Of a stretch of DNA of 64,000 nucleotides, positions 24,828 through 34,204 are shown one piece after another. How positions within the stretch are numbered: the stretch's first letter is position 1; each line of letters opens with the position of its first letter. The translations under genes were made by a program, and so were the position numbers. Source of the DNA: SIG299 sp964544055 (GTDB lineage: Bacteria; Bacillota; Clostridia; Lachnospirales; Lachnospiraceae); NCBI GenBank assembly GCA_964544055.1, contig CAZJAA010000003.1, forward strand, positions 81,221-145,220, read 5' to 3'. Below the pieces are notes generated by a model. The model made no database searches. It was not told the DNA's origin and was given only the letters and a program-made list of their open reading frames with translations.

Positions 24828-25620
24828 TCAGACAGCCGCCGGTTCCAGCTGCTTCATCTGTTTTTTATAGGCATACACAAAGTAAATAATTTCTGCCACT
24901 GCGGTCAGGCTTCAGGAACATACATACAAAAGATATAAAGACGGAATGGTCTTAAAATACTCAAATATTGTATATACCCAGATTAAACGGAACACACAGG
25001 AACCCATAATGACGATAAACGTCGGAGGAATACTCTTTCCAAGTCCTCGAGAGGCGGCAATCGTGCAGTCCATAAATGCAGAAACCAGATAAGAAAATCC
25101 CATAATCCCCAGCCGCTGCATTCCTGCTTCAATGACCGCAGCATCCGGAGTAAACAAAGATAAAAACTGTCGGCCGAACAACAGCAGCACAAGGCTCATT
25201 ATCACACTGATGCCATCCATCCGGCAGACAATGACAAAAAACAAATTCAGTACAACATTGACACCGCCCACAATGGACAGATACAACAGCGGCCGTCTGG
25301 TATCTCCGGCAGCCGAAAGTATGGCATTACCAAAGTTATAAATTGCCAGTGCCGGCATTCCAAGGAAATAAATTTTCATGTAAAGAACAGCTCCGTCAAG
25401 CAATTCCTCCTTGGTATTCAGTGCCACCAGAATTGTTGTGGATCCTACCGAGCCGAGCGAATTTGAGCCTGCAAACTTGCCCTACTACCGCAATGTCTGC
25501 CATGTTAAAAAGCACGTGCAGCAAATTCGAACATACCAGCGGAATACTAAACCACAGTATCTGCTTTCCAAGTGGTTCCTTGGTAAAATCCTGTTCAAAT
25601 TTTTTCATACTATTCCCCAT
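24828..25620 (-). pseudogene. Degraded MATE-family efflux pump
   Basis: The N-terminal piece (FEQDFTKEPLGKQILWFSIPLVCSNLLHVLFNMADIAVVGQ) is clear MATE. After a one-base shift near 25465 the frame reads SLGSVGSTTILVALNTKEELLDGAVLYMKIYFLG, joining parts normally about 150 residues apart, so an internal deletion is also present. A second deletion joins FVIVCRMD to GISVIMS. A TGA at about 24907, probably once TGG, cuts off SLTAVAEIIYFVYAYKKQMKQL, which continues to a stop at 24828. About 260 of some 450 codons remain. It is not expected to be functional. Confidence 0.85.
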
Positions 25621-25641
25621 TCCGGAGGCTTTTCTATAATT

Positions 25642-26064
25642 TCACCAGCCATCGTCCTTTTTCAGCTCCTTTTTCGGCTCCTTCTTGGGACTTTTTTGAG
25701 ATTTTTCCACCTCTATGTCATAAAAACCCTCATGCACGAACAGCCTCGTAATAAAATAGATTCTGTCTTCATCAGTTTCAAATTCAGGTGCTGGAGAACC
25801 ATTTGCTTCCAGAACATTTAAAATCTTCTTAAAGCCAGTGTTTCGACCCTCAGTTAATTGTAATTCCTTTAAAAAATCACCTATACGGCGGTTCCTATAA
25901 CGACGATTAGACACACGATAACTTTTTAATCCCTCCATGGAAACAGAACAATCCGGCCCTGGAAAACTTACAATTTCGATACGGTCTTTTTCTATCCGCA
26001 CCTCTATCGGCTCTCTTTCATCATAAGCTCGATGATACACTGCATTAGACAGTGCTTCCCTCAA
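25642..26064 (-). pseudogene. C-terminal remnant of AlbA_2/HATPase-type regulator
   Basis: 140 codons from a TTG without a close ribosome site. REALSNAVYHRAYDEREPIEVRIEKDRIEIVSFPGP and GRNTGFKKILNVLEANGSPAPEFETDEDR match the C-terminal HATPase_c_4 part of the large regulators that begin with an AlbA_2 (Schlafen-like) domain. The N-terminal 300 or so residues are missing, and the sequence upstream (26065-26144) does not restore them. The tail is lysine-rich (KSPKKEPKKELKK). Probably non-functional. Confidence 0.65.
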
Positions 26065-26144
26065 TCGCTGATATTTATCTTCCTTTCATACTTTAGAATG
26101 ATAGTTTCTTACGGTGCAGGTATATATGGGGCTCCTTATTGTCC

Positions 26145-27359
26145 CTATCGTTTTCGCTGCTTCACATATTCTCTATATTCGTCTCTTATCAGCGAGTAAG
26201 AAATCAGATTAACAACTAGCTCTACGATTTCTGCATTTTCCAAGTTCCATAATCTATCATTCGTTACAGTTCCCAAGTAGAACTTACTGCCACGAATAAT
26301 CTTAGGATATCTAGCTGCCACAAACATTCGTAGTTCGTCAATCTTCCCACTACCAAGATTTCCTACTGCGATTTTACCATGATGAAGAAAATCAATTTTA
26401 TTTCCACTTACAAAAACATTATCTTCTACCACTAACTGTAATGCGTGATGTGTTTCCTTTTCATTATCGTGGGCTACCACTATGCACGTCTTTACCTCAT
26501 TCGGCTTCGTGCTCTTCCAATACGTTGTGATACCTATGGAATAGAATTCTGTGCTTCCGTCCACCTCTACAAGAAAGGAACGATAAGGACCATAAAAACT
26601 TCCTCCAGATGCGTTCCCGTAACTTAACATTCGTACTCCGTAATCTTCAATCAATCGAAATAGTCCATAATCTCCACTTTTCATACGAACTCTGGTATCT
26701 AATAAACATTCCAAGAAATTGAATGCCGGAACTGCCAGCTCCATCGGTGTGAGCTTACTAATTTCATAACCATACTCATCCGCTTCATAACTCTTAAACT
26801 CATTCGTCAAATGTGTCTTAAGAGTCTCAAAAGGAATACGCTCTGGCAATGTTCCGATATCCCACTCTGTGTATTCCCCGGCAATCATTTCTTCATACGT
26901 TGGAAAATCTTCTATCGGGATGTACTTATCTGATTCATACTTGAAACACTTTTGCTCCACACCATTGTTACACATTACATAAGTTGCTCCTATCAAGTCT
27001 GCATAATCCACCATCTGATAATATGTTTTTTCATCCAAATAGACATCTGGAGCCTTGCACTCAATCACCGCAAGTGGGTATATGTCCCCCTTATCATCCA
27101 CCGCATGTATTACAATATCTGCTCTTCTTTTCGACTTTATCCCATAATGAGATAAATGCTGCTCGACACTAATCATCCCAGCCGGAACATTAAGCTCATT
27201 GATAAGATATGAAATTGCCATTTGTCTCACTGTTTCTTCCGGTGTAATAAATATCAATTTCTGACGGATTGGGTCAAGATAACATTGTTTACCATTTCGC
27301 CAATAAATGGGTGGTAATTCATATTTACAAATATCAACTGCTGTTTCACCTTCGTACAT
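26145..27359 (-). CDS. HsdR_N-type nuclease-domain protein
   Basis: 404 residues. The N-terminal 150 residues match the type I restriction R-protein N-terminal domain (HSDR_N_2): ETVRQMAISYLINELNVP, then RADIVIHAVDDKGDIYPLAVIECKAP, which gives the D and E-x-K of a PD-(D/E)XK nuclease. The remaining 250 residues have no helicase motifs and no domain I can name. The start codon overlaps the stop of the degraded McrC gene (TAATG), so the two were once translated together. It may be a stand-alone defence nuclease or the surviving part of a restriction locus; it looks intact. Confidence 0.65.
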   Translation of the reverse strand: MYEGETAVDICKYELPPIYWRNGKQCYLDPIRQKLIFITPEETVRQMAISYLINELNVPAGMISVEQHLSHYGIKSKRRADIVIHAVDDKGDIYPLAVIECKAPDVYLDEKTYYQMVDYADLIGATYVMCNNGVEQKCFKYESDKYIPIEDFPTYEEMIAGEYTEWDIGTLPERIPFETLKTHLTNEFKSYEADEYGYEISKLTPMELAVPAFNFLECLLDTRVRMKSGDYGLFRLIEDYGVRMLSYGNASGGSFYGPYRSFLVEVDGSTEFYSIGITTYWKSTKPNEVKTCIVVAHDNEKETHHALQLVVEDNVFVSGNKIDFLHHGKIAVGNLGSGKIDELRMFVAARYPKIIRGSKFYLGTVTNDRLWNLENAEIVELVVNLISYSLIRDEYREYVKQRKR

Positions 27360-27690
27360 TACGAAAATTCCTCCACAATCTTTTCTAACTGAGCTGCTAT
27401 TTCGGAAAATGGCATAGATAAATCTAAGGAATCAACTGAAATTTTATTTCCATCCATCATAAACTGATTTTTCGGTTAAAATTCCTCGTCAGTCTTCGCA
27501 TATAACAGCATTCCACAAACGGAACCATCATGATTCACATCCATGTTCTTAACATATGTAAATAATTGATAGAGGTTTGCATTTCGAAAAGTCTGTACAT
27601 CAAAGTTTGTTGACCTTTCACATAATCGTCATATACCAGCGTATGAGTCTCACAATATCGTGGATCAGTTGGATTCACTCAAGCATATCC
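27359..27690 (-). pseudogene. mcrC: McrC-type restriction subunit remnant
   Basis: In broken frames on the minus strand one can read DPRYCETHTLVYDDYVKGQQT, then after a shift TFRNANLYQLFTYVKNMD and GSVCGMLLYAKTDEEF. An in-frame TAA follows, then FMMDGNKISVDSLDLSMPF and EIAAQLEKIVEEFS, ending at the TAA that overlaps the next gene. This is the C-terminal part of a McrC-like partner of the McrB GTPase. No McrB is visible. At least one frameshift and one stop show decay. Confidence 0.7.
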
Positions 27691-27739
27691 ATATTTTCCA
27701 CTTTCTATCGATATTAAAGCCTTATCCTTATTATACCAT

Positions 27740-27850
27740 GGCTTTGCCATGCTATGCTCCGTAAGATGCGCACGATTTGATTATGAATTCTGTCCTCGCA
27801 CTGCTCGGACGCAAATCGGTGCCGGTATAATATCCTGCGGATATTATACC
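27740..27850. repeat. Nested inverted repeats in the gap before the GntR gene
   Basis: GGTATAATATCC (27824-27835) and GGATATTATACC (27839-27850) form a perfect 12-bp palindrome. Just upstream GCACGATTTG (about 27768-27777) can pair with CAAATCGGTGC (about 27812-27822). The TTATACCATG string occurs on both sides (27732 and 27845). This may be the end of a lost mobile element or a structured RNA. The rest of 27691-27980 shows nothing else. Confidence 0.45.
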
Positions 27851-27982
27851 ATGTGAGCTGTAATCTTTGGTTTGACATTTAATTCTCTCCTCGTTGTCAG
27901 ATTTTCATTTCTATCATACATTCCCTATAAAGTATATCACAACATTGTTTAAAAATCGATAATTTCTTTGCAATCATTGACA

Positions 27983-28022
27983 AAAACAAACAAAATATTT
28001 TTCTTGACATTTTGTTTGTTTT
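27983..28022 (+). promoter_or_regulatory. Probable GntR operator around a TTGACA promoter
   Basis: AAAACAAACAAAAT (27983-27996) and ATTTTGTTTGTTTT (28009-28022) are a perfect 14-bp inverted repeat with a 12-base spacer. TTGACA (28004-28009) lies in it, with a TATTAT/TATCGT -10 region near 28024-28032. A dimer bound here would block the promoter, so autoregulation by the next gene is likely. Confidence 0.6.
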
Positions 28023-28076
28023 GTATTATCGTAAGTAATACAAATAACACATTAAAATTTAATAAGGAGGATACGC

Positions 28077-28472
28077 ATGCTGTTAAAACTCGACTTTGCC
28101 ATAGACACTCCCATCTATCAGCAGATTCGTAACCAGATTGTCCTTGGCATTGCCAATGGAAGCTTTCAGCCAGGGGAAAAGCTGCCGCCCATCCGCACTC
28201 TGGCAGCTGAAACCGGTGTCAACACCATGACAGTCAACAAGGCATACCAGCTGTTAAAGCAGGAAGGTTATTTAATTACCGACCGTCGGCTTGGTGCCAT
28301 GATCAATCCGGAACGCACACCACAAAAGCAGCCACCGCTTTCTGACCACGCTGCCTTAAATCTTCTGCTTTCGGAGTTTTTTATGGATGGAATCAAAAAA
28401 CAAGAAGTGTTAGAAGCCTGTAGTCAGATTTATGATACACTGGAAGCAACCAGAAAAGGAGGAAACATATGA
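28077..28472 (+). CDS. GntR-family regulator, YtrA type
   Basis: 131 residues with AAGGAGG 6 bases before the ATG. The winged helix is typical: PIYQQIRNQIVLGIANGSFQPGEKLPPIRTLAAETGVNTMTVNKAYQLLKQEGYLITDRRLGAMI. A short C-terminal helical region replaces the large effector domain, as in the YtrA subfamily, which usually controls membrane or transporter genes in the same operon. It overlaps the next gene by four bases (ATGA). Confidence 0.9.
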   Translation: MLLKLDFAIDTPIYQQIRNQIVLGIANGSFQPGEKLPPIRTLAAETGVNTMTVNKAYQLLKQEGYLITDRRLGAMINPERTPQKQPPLSDHAALNLLLSEFFMDGIKKQEVLEACSQIYDTLEATRKGGNI

Positions 28473-29896
28473 GTGTTACTACAATGAATCTGTTTTTAGC
28501 CATTTGCTTTATTCCTGTTTTGTTCCTTATGTATTTTACGATTTTAAATGAAAGAAAACCAAAAAACAACCCGATTCTGTCTACCACTCTGCCAAAGGAA
28601 GCCTGGAACGACCCACGGGTGCTTTCCATTACCGGACGCTTTACCAGACAGCTCACGATTCTCTGTCTGGTTCTTCTGCTTGCCTACCTTCCGGCACTAT
28701 TTATGTCCTATATTTCCATTATCCTGACATATACTCTGCTCTGGCTGGATGCCATCATCGTCTTTCCGTCCATTATTTATGCCAGAAGCGTCAAGCAACT
28801 GCGCGAATTAAAAAAAGCTAACTGGTATCATCCGGAGCTTGTCAAAGTACAGGTAGCAGACACATCACTTGCCTCTGTTTTTGAGGAAAAACAAAACTCC
28901 TATACCTTTGTCCATTTTCTTCTGCCACTGCTGGTCAGCCTGATTCCCCTGCTCTATCCGATCGTAGTTCCGCAAAAGGAGGGGATCGTAAACTCTGGGG
29001 ATATTTTTTCCGGCAGCAGTGGTTCCTTACTGATCATAGTACTGTGCAACGCCGTTTCTGTGCTGCTGATGTACTTCTGCTACCGGATGCTGCGCAAAAA
29101 AGAGGATCGTGTCAACAGCGACATCACTTTATCCGCTGTCCTCACACGCATTCGTCGCTATTACTGGGGAAAATGCTGGCTGTATCTTGCCTGGTTTTTA
29201 AGTGGTTTCAGTTTCAGTGTCCTTTTACTGTACTGCTCAGAAACTGCTTTTATAGTTGCCCTAGGACTCTTGACACTTGTGATTTTTATCATCGTGGTCG
29301 TCATGGAATTTAAAATCCGCTCCGAACAGCAACGCTTGAACAAAGAACAGCCCACCGAAATTTTGATGGACGAGGATGATTACTGGCCTTACGGGCTCAT
29401 GTATTACAACAAAAACGATTCCAGTCTGTTGGTAAATTCCCGCATTGGACTTGGTTCCACAACCAATTCCGCCCATCCGGTCGGTATCGCACTGAACATT
29501 TTCACCCTTGTTCTCCTGTTAGTACTTCCATTTACCGGAGCATTTCTTGTTAAGGAAGAATTTACCGAGCCAACCGTTATATTAACAGATTTCACCCTGG
29601 AAGCGCAACATCTCCGCACCGAATATAGTATCCCGTTAGAAACCATTTCCTCACTGGCACTACTAAATGAACTGCCTGCACTTTCCAAAACCTGGGGCAG
29701 CAATTATCCACACCTGTATAAAGGAAAATTTACCTTATCAGAAAGCCGCCAGAGCAGTCTTCTCCGTCTGGATCCATACGATACCCTCTTTTTAATGGTA
29801 CAGACTACAGATGCAAAAACCTATCTGTTCAGTATGGAGGATACCGAAGAGCTGGAACACATTTATCACCTGCTGCTCTCCGACTTATCCAGATAA
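28469..29896 (+). CDS. DUF5808-type multi-pass membrane protein
   Basis: 475 residues with about eight membrane segments (LFLAICFIPVLFLMYFTIL; LTILCLVLLLAYLPALFMSYI; FVHFLLPLLVSLIPLLYPIVV and others). DEDDYWPYGLMYYNKNDSSLLVNSRIGLG is the DUF5808 signature, found in SdpI-like/DUF1648 proteins. The C-terminal 100 residues are probably extracellular (VILTDFTLEAQHLRTEYSIP). It is translated together with the GntR gene, so it is the likely target of that regulator. SdpI relatives give immunity or sense peptides; that role is only an analogy here. Confidence 0.7.
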   Translation: MSVTTMNLFLAICFIPVLFLMYFTILNERKPKNNPILSTTLPKEAWNDPRVLSITGRFTRQLTILCLVLLLAYLPALFMSYISIILTYTLLWLDAIIVFPSIIYARSVKQLRELKKANWYHPELVKVQVADTSLASVFEEKQNSYTFVHFLLPLLVSLIPLLYPIVVPQKEGIVNSGDIFSGSSGSLLIIVLCNAVSVLLMYFCYRMLRKKEDRVNSDITLSAVLTRIRRYYWGKCWLYLAWFLSGFSFSVLLLYCSETAFIVALGLLTLVIFIIVVVMEFKIRSEQQRLNKEQPTEILMDEDDYWPYGLMYYNKNDSSLLVNSRIGLGSTTNSAHPVGIALNIFTLVLLLVLPFTGAFLVKEEFTEPTVILTDFTLEAQHLRTEYSIPLETISSLALLNELPALSKTWGSNYPHLYKGKFTLSESRQSSLLRLDPYDTLFLMVQTTDAKTYLFSMEDTEELEHIYHLLLSDLSR

Positions 29897-29908
29897 ACTC
29901 GATGTAGC

Positions 29909-29951
29909 AACAGGGTACAGAACTTCTTTCATAAAAGCTCTGTACCCTGTT
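29909..29951 (+). terminator. Hairpin after the GntR operon
   Basis: AACAGGGTACAGA (29909-29921) pairs with TCTGTACCCTGTT (29939-29951) across a 17-base loop. The T tract is weak (GTTATAATT), so it may also act as an RNA-stabilising 3' end. The rest of the gap up to 30034 is empty. Confidence 0.6.
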
Positions 29952-30034
29952 GTTATAATTCATTCCCCATAAATCATAGCAGCCCAATTCGACACACGAA
30001 AATAAATTTCTCTGCTCTTGCATCGATTGACACA

Positions 30035-32098
30035 TTATTTATAATTTTTTGCAGATTCCATAAACAAACTGGTCAGAAAATTCTGGTTATTCAAACCCTT
30101 CACACCATTGGTCATGCGGGTTACAAAGCCTTCCAGCTTCTGCATATATTCCTCCGAGGTAATCGTGCCTTCTGCCACATAAGTCAGCCCCTTTTCCCAG
30201 CTTGCCGTCAATTCAGCGTTCAGGAGGGATTTAATGGAACACGCCACTACATCATAAATTACTTCACCAAGCAAAGTCGGCGTAATAATCTGCGTTTTTT
30301 TATTCAAATCCAGATAAGCTATTTTTATCAGCTTATTTAATATTTCTGCTCTGGTGGCACTGGTTCCGATGCCGCTTCCCTTAATTTGAGCACGAAGTTC
30401 TTCATCCTCAATCAGCTGACCTGCATTTTCCATTGCAAGAATCAACGAACCGGAATTGTACCGTTTTGGTGGAGAAGTTTCTCCCTCCTTTATGTTAAAT
30501 TCCTTTACCGGAAGCTCCATTCCCTTTTTCATATTTTGGAATAAAGAAAGCATATCTGCACCAAATTCCTGTTCTTCTTCCGCAAATTCCTTGTATTGCT
30601 GTGCTCCCCTGTCTTCCGCATTTCCTGCTTCCTGAGCGTTTTTTTCCGCACCGAATTTTCCGTCCTGTTTCTTTTTTGCCGGATTTCCTGCCACTTTAAA
30701 ATATCCCTCTTCCAGCAGCACTTTAAAATTGGCAAAAAAATGTTCCTCCCCAATCAGAAGTTCAACCGCCACTTTCTGATATACTGCAGGCGGATAAAAA
30801 ATACTTAAAAAGCGTCGGCAGATTAATTGATATACCTTTCCGGCAATAGCAGATACCGAATTTAAGGCGGCCAGCCCTTGACCTGTCGGAATAATCGCAT
30901 AATGATCCGTAATCTGCTTGTCATTCACATATCTGGTTTTGGCAAGCCCCTGATAGCTTTTTTTCTCCAGAATTTCCGAAGCAAAACTTCCTACCGGAGC
31001 ATAATTTCTAAGTCCTGCGATGTTTTTTTCAATCACTTTCGCAACAGCAGAGGAAAGCACTCTGGCATCCGTTCTTGGATACGTTACCAGCTTTTTTTCG
31101 TACAGTTCCTGTGTAATTTTCAATGTTTCATCCGGACTAATTTTGAATAATTTAGAACACTCATTTTGAAGCTCTGCCAGATTAAACAAAAGCGGAGCAT
31201 TTTTATTTTCTTTTTTTCGTTCCACCTTATGCACTCTTGCCGGAAATCCGTTTAGCTCTTCAATTAAAGAAGCGGCATCCTCCTTTTTCTTAAATCCGTT
31301 TTCTTTGTACATCATCGGATGATTGAAGTACCGGCTGCCCTCCACGGCACGAAACTCTGTCTCGAATGTTTTTTCTCCCTCCAGTCCTCCAACATTGGCA
31401 AGCACGCGATAAAACGGAGTTTTCACAAAAGCTCTGATTTCACGCTCTCGTCGCACTACCATTCCAAGCACACAGGTCATGACTCTTCCGACAGAAATAG
31501 GGATATTTTTATCTGATTTCATAAAGTTTCGGACAGGATAACCATATTTTAAAGTTAAAATTCTTGAAAAATTGATGCCCATCAGATAATCTTCCTTTGC
31601 GCGCAGATAAGCGGCATCTGATAAATTGTCATACTCCTTCCACAGCTTTGCCTCCCGGATACCACGCATGATTTCTTCCTCGGTCTGGGAGTCAATCCAG
31701 ACACGCCGACGCTCCTTCTCTACCGGAACATTTGCCATCTGGTCTACCAGACGGTAAATGTACTCTCCTTCCCGCCCGGAGTCGGTGCAAATGTAAATAC
31801 ACGCAATATCCTCCCGGTTCAAAAGTCCTTTTACAATATGAAACTGTTTTTCCACGGCAGGAATCAACTCGTACTTATATTCTTTCGGCAAAAATGGCAG
31901 TGTTTCCACTGCCCATTTTTTTAGTGCCGGATCATAGCTTTCCGGATAACTCATGGTAACCAGATGGCCTACACACCAGGTTACCACACTCTCCGCAGAC
32001 TCCTGATATCCATCTTTACGGGAAAAGTTCTGTTTCAGTGCCTTGGCAAATTCCTGCGCAACACTTGGCTTTTCTGCGATAAATAAATTTTTACTCAT
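30035..32098 (-). CDS. topB: DNA topoisomerase III-like (type IA)
   Basis: 687 residues from the ATG at 32098. The Toprim domain opens with NLFIAEKPSVAQEFAKAL and has CTDSGREGEYIYRLV (metal-binding acidic cluster). The catalytic tyrosine is in LVTYPRTDARVL, and SPPKRYNSGSLILAMENAG with GSGIGTSATRAEILNKL are further type IA motifs. No C-terminal zinc fingers are present, as is common in TopB-type enzymes. It should decatenate single-strand-linked DNA. The start overlaps the stop of the upstream gene (ATGAGTAA). A charged low-complexity insert (KKKQDGKFGAEKNAQEAGNAED) is unusual. Confidence 0.9.
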   Translation of the reverse strand: MSKNLFIAEKPSVAQEFAKALKQNFSRKDGYQESAESVVTWCVGHLVTMSYPESYDPALKKWAVETLPFLPKEYKYELIPAVEKQFHIVKGLLNREDIACIYICTDSGREGEYIYRLVDQMANVPVEKERRRVWIDSQTEEEIMRGIREAKLWKEYDNLSDAAYLRAKEDYLMGINFSRILTLKYGYPVRNFMKSDKNIPISVGRVMTCVLGMVVRREREIRAFVKTPFYRVLANVGGLEGEKTFETEFRAVEGSRYFNHPMMYKENGFKKKEDAASLIEELNGFPARVHKVERKKENKNAPLLFNLAELQNECSKLFKISPDETLKITQELYEKKLVTYPRTDARVLSSAVAKVIEKNIAGLRNYAPVGSFASEILEKKSYQGLAKTRYVNDKQITDHYAIIPTGQGLAALNSVSAIAGKVYQLICRRFLSIFYPPAVYQKVAVELLIGEEHFFANFKVLLEEGYFKVAGNPAKKKQDGKFGAEKNAQEAGNAEDRGAQQYKEFAEEEQEFGADMLSLFQNMKKGMELPVKEFNIKEGETSPPKRYNSGSLILAMENAGQLIEDEELRAQIKGSGIGTSATRAEILNKLIKIAYLDLNKKTQIITPTLLGEVIYDVVACSIKSLLNAELTASWEKGLTYVAEGTITSEEYMQKLEGFVTRMTNGVKGLNNQNFLTSLFMESAKNYK

Positions 32099-33887
32099 TC
32101 CCAAACTCTGCTCCTTCAGTTTCTGCTTCCAGCGGCAAAATCAACACTGGCTCGGCATTAAAATAATACCCCTGAAAATCATGCTTGGATACACGCAGGA
32201 ATGCCACCGTTGCATCTGCAGGCGGATTATCCTCCTCATATTCCAGTTCTGCCTCTGTTTTCGTTTTTACCGGTTCCTGATAAGAATATTTCATAATCAG
32301 CCGATATTCGCTGTCGTACTCATAAAACTCCGGAACGGCATCTGTAGCAAATACAAGATGGGTTCCGTACCACTGCACACTTCCGCTTTCCAAAACTTCC
32401 GGAAGTACCATGCTGTCTTTCAGACGTACCCCCTCTTCCGCATCATCCACAAGATAACGGTAAAAATAGGAAAAATGTTCCTGGCGTTTCTCATATTCAT
32501 AGTTTTCATTATTGTTCAGCAAATAAATATAATGCCTCGTTTCCCGTATTAAATCGTATGGCTGGTATTCCATCATATTCACAGAATGATGCATTTCAAA
32601 TTCACTATCCAGACGAAGAAACAGTTCCGTATACGGAGTTCCTTCAAATTTTGCTGCATCTCCAAGCAAAAATGCAATTTTGGGCTCATTATACAGACGG
32701 CGGATTTTAATAATCGTATTTATTCTTTCTGCACTCACTAAAATCCGGTTGCCTTCCACATAGGAAATGGAGTTTAAAGAAATCCAGTCTTTCACACCGT
32801 CCGTTTCCTTACACGTGACCTTATACTCCGACAACAAATCGCCCAAGTCAACCAGCTCCGTCACCTCAAGCGTTTCCCGATCCAGCAACAGAATACAGTC
32901 ATTCACGGAATTCTGGCGTTTATCCGATGCCAACATTAAAATATCATTATTTTTATCAAAGCAATAGTCCTCACCAAAGGTATAATTTTCTGCCGTGAAC
33001 AGTTTAACTACCTGTCCAAGACGATTAAGTCCCACGAACTTGTCCGCAGATACCTGAAAAAACAGGATGTCCTCATACACCAGCAGACGTTTTGTTCCAT
33101 ATTCTTCCATTGGGATTTCACAACGTTGTATTCCATTATTATCATAAAAACGTAAATATGGAGCTACTTCGTTTTGTGCCGGAAATACTGCAAACATTCC
33201 CTCCGACACGCTTTCCTCACTAGCAAAAACCATGCTTGTCGTTTTATCCTCATTTTCAATTTCCGTCATTCCTGGCTCCATTTTCAGCTCAATTGCCGCA
33301 GTCTGAGCCTCATGTCTGTTGTAATAATAAAAACGCCGGATTTTTACCATTCCATCTGCATCCATCATCCGGATGGTAATCATATTTGTTTCTCCCGGCA
33401 CAAGCCCGACAATCTGGAACTCATGTATTTGGGAAGTATCCGGACGATTCGGCACAACATATCCGCCAAAATCATCATACTCGGCCTCCGGTGTATGAAT
33501 AGAATATGATACTGCGTACGGTTCCTCGGTTTCAAAGTATACATATAAAGACTGCGTATTTGTCTGAAACGGATTATAAATCACAAGCGGCAGATCTTCA
33601 CTGTATTGATTTTTACTAATTAAAGCATCAATACTTTCACGTACAGAATTTTGAAATTCCAAATCATAAATGCAGCCGTCAGCAGGCTGTGCAAAATTTT
33701 CTTCTACTTCAACGATAATTTCCTTATTTCTGCCGTTATCGGCAATATAAGTGTCTTGATAATCCTCAAGCGACGGCACATTATGCTCTGCATTTTCCGG
33801 TGCATCTCCAAAAAACAGTACGACCACGCCAAGACCAAGCAAACTGATCATGGCAATCAATATCAAAATTATATTTGTCTTTTTCAT
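32091..33887 (-). CDS. Membrane-anchored arylsulfotransferase-like protein
   Basis: 598 residues. One N-terminal membrane helix (IILILIAMISLLGLGVVVLFF), then an N-terminal beta domain (LYVYFETEEPYAVSYSIH, FQIVGLVPGETNMITI) and a beta-propeller like bacterial aryl-sulfate sulfotransferases; DWISLNSISYVEGNRILVSAERINTIIKI is the clearest match. In active enzymes of this family histidines stand in the equivalent DWxHxNS and QHD motifs. Here they appear to be replaced (ISLNS; EYQPYD), so it is probably not a sulfotransferase and may have a structural or binding role. It is the first gene of a pair with topB. Confidence 0.7.
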   Translation of the reverse strand: MKKTNIILILIAMISLLGLGVVVLFFGDAPENAEHNVPSLEDYQDTYIADNGRNKEIIVEVEENFAQPADGCIYDLEFQNSVRESIDALISKNQYSEDLPLVIYNPFQTNTQSLYVYFETEEPYAVSYSIHTPEAEYDDFGGYVVPNRPDTSQIHEFQIVGLVPGETNMITIRMMDADGMVKIRRFYYYNRHEAQTAAIELKMEPGMTEIENEDKTTSMVFASEESVSEGMFAVFPAQNEVAPYLRFYDNNGIQRCEIPMEEYGTKRLLVYEDILFFQVSADKFVGLNRLGQVVKLFTAENYTFGEDYCFDKNNDILMLASDKRQNSVNDCILLLDRETLEVTELVDLGDLLSEYKVTCKETDGVKDWISLNSISYVEGNRILVSAERINTIIKIRRLYNEPKIAFLLGDAAKFEGTPYTELFLRLDSEFEMHHSVNMMEYQPYDLIRETRHYIYLLNNNENYEYEKRQEHFSYFYRYLVDDAEEGVRLKDSMVLPEVLESGSVQWYGTHLVFATDAVPEFYEYDSEYRLIMKYSYQEPVKTKTEAELEYEEDNPPADATVAFLRVSKHDFQGYYFNAEPVLILPLEAETEGAEFGNE

Positions 33888-34086
33888 AGGGCACCCCCCA
33901 TTTTCTTATCTTATGTACTCTCGGATTTTTCTTAATAAAGTATTCTGAGATAAATTTCTCCGAAAGTACATTCTTCTATTAGTATAATATAAAAAACGAT
34001 TAATTTCCAGTAGGATTTTATCATTCGTGTTACTGTTCAAATCACAACTCATTCATACTGTTATTAATATCTTTCGGCTAATTTGC

Positions 34087-34115
34087 TTGAAACCATTAGC
34101 ATAATGTAGTACACT
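34087..34115 (+). promoter_or_regulatory. Candidate promoter of the LUD gene
   Basis: TTGAAA (34087-34092), 17-base spacer, TACACT (34110-34115). Transcription would begin near 34122, giving a leader of about 200 nucleotides that contains structured element A. On the other strand TGGAAA-N17-TATACT (about 33978-34006) may serve the arylsulfotransferase-like gene. Confidence 0.45.
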
Positions 34116-34204
34116 TATATTATGTTGGGGCAAATTTTTCCTGACTGTTACACGAATTACTCTGTTGCTTTGCAGCTATTTATTTCACAAACAACTGAAA
34201 TTCC

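Noticed and set aside
25642..26064. 140-codon HATPase-like frame as a functional gene
   Set aside because: It corresponds to only the C-terminal part of a much longer family and has no good start, so it is called a remnant.
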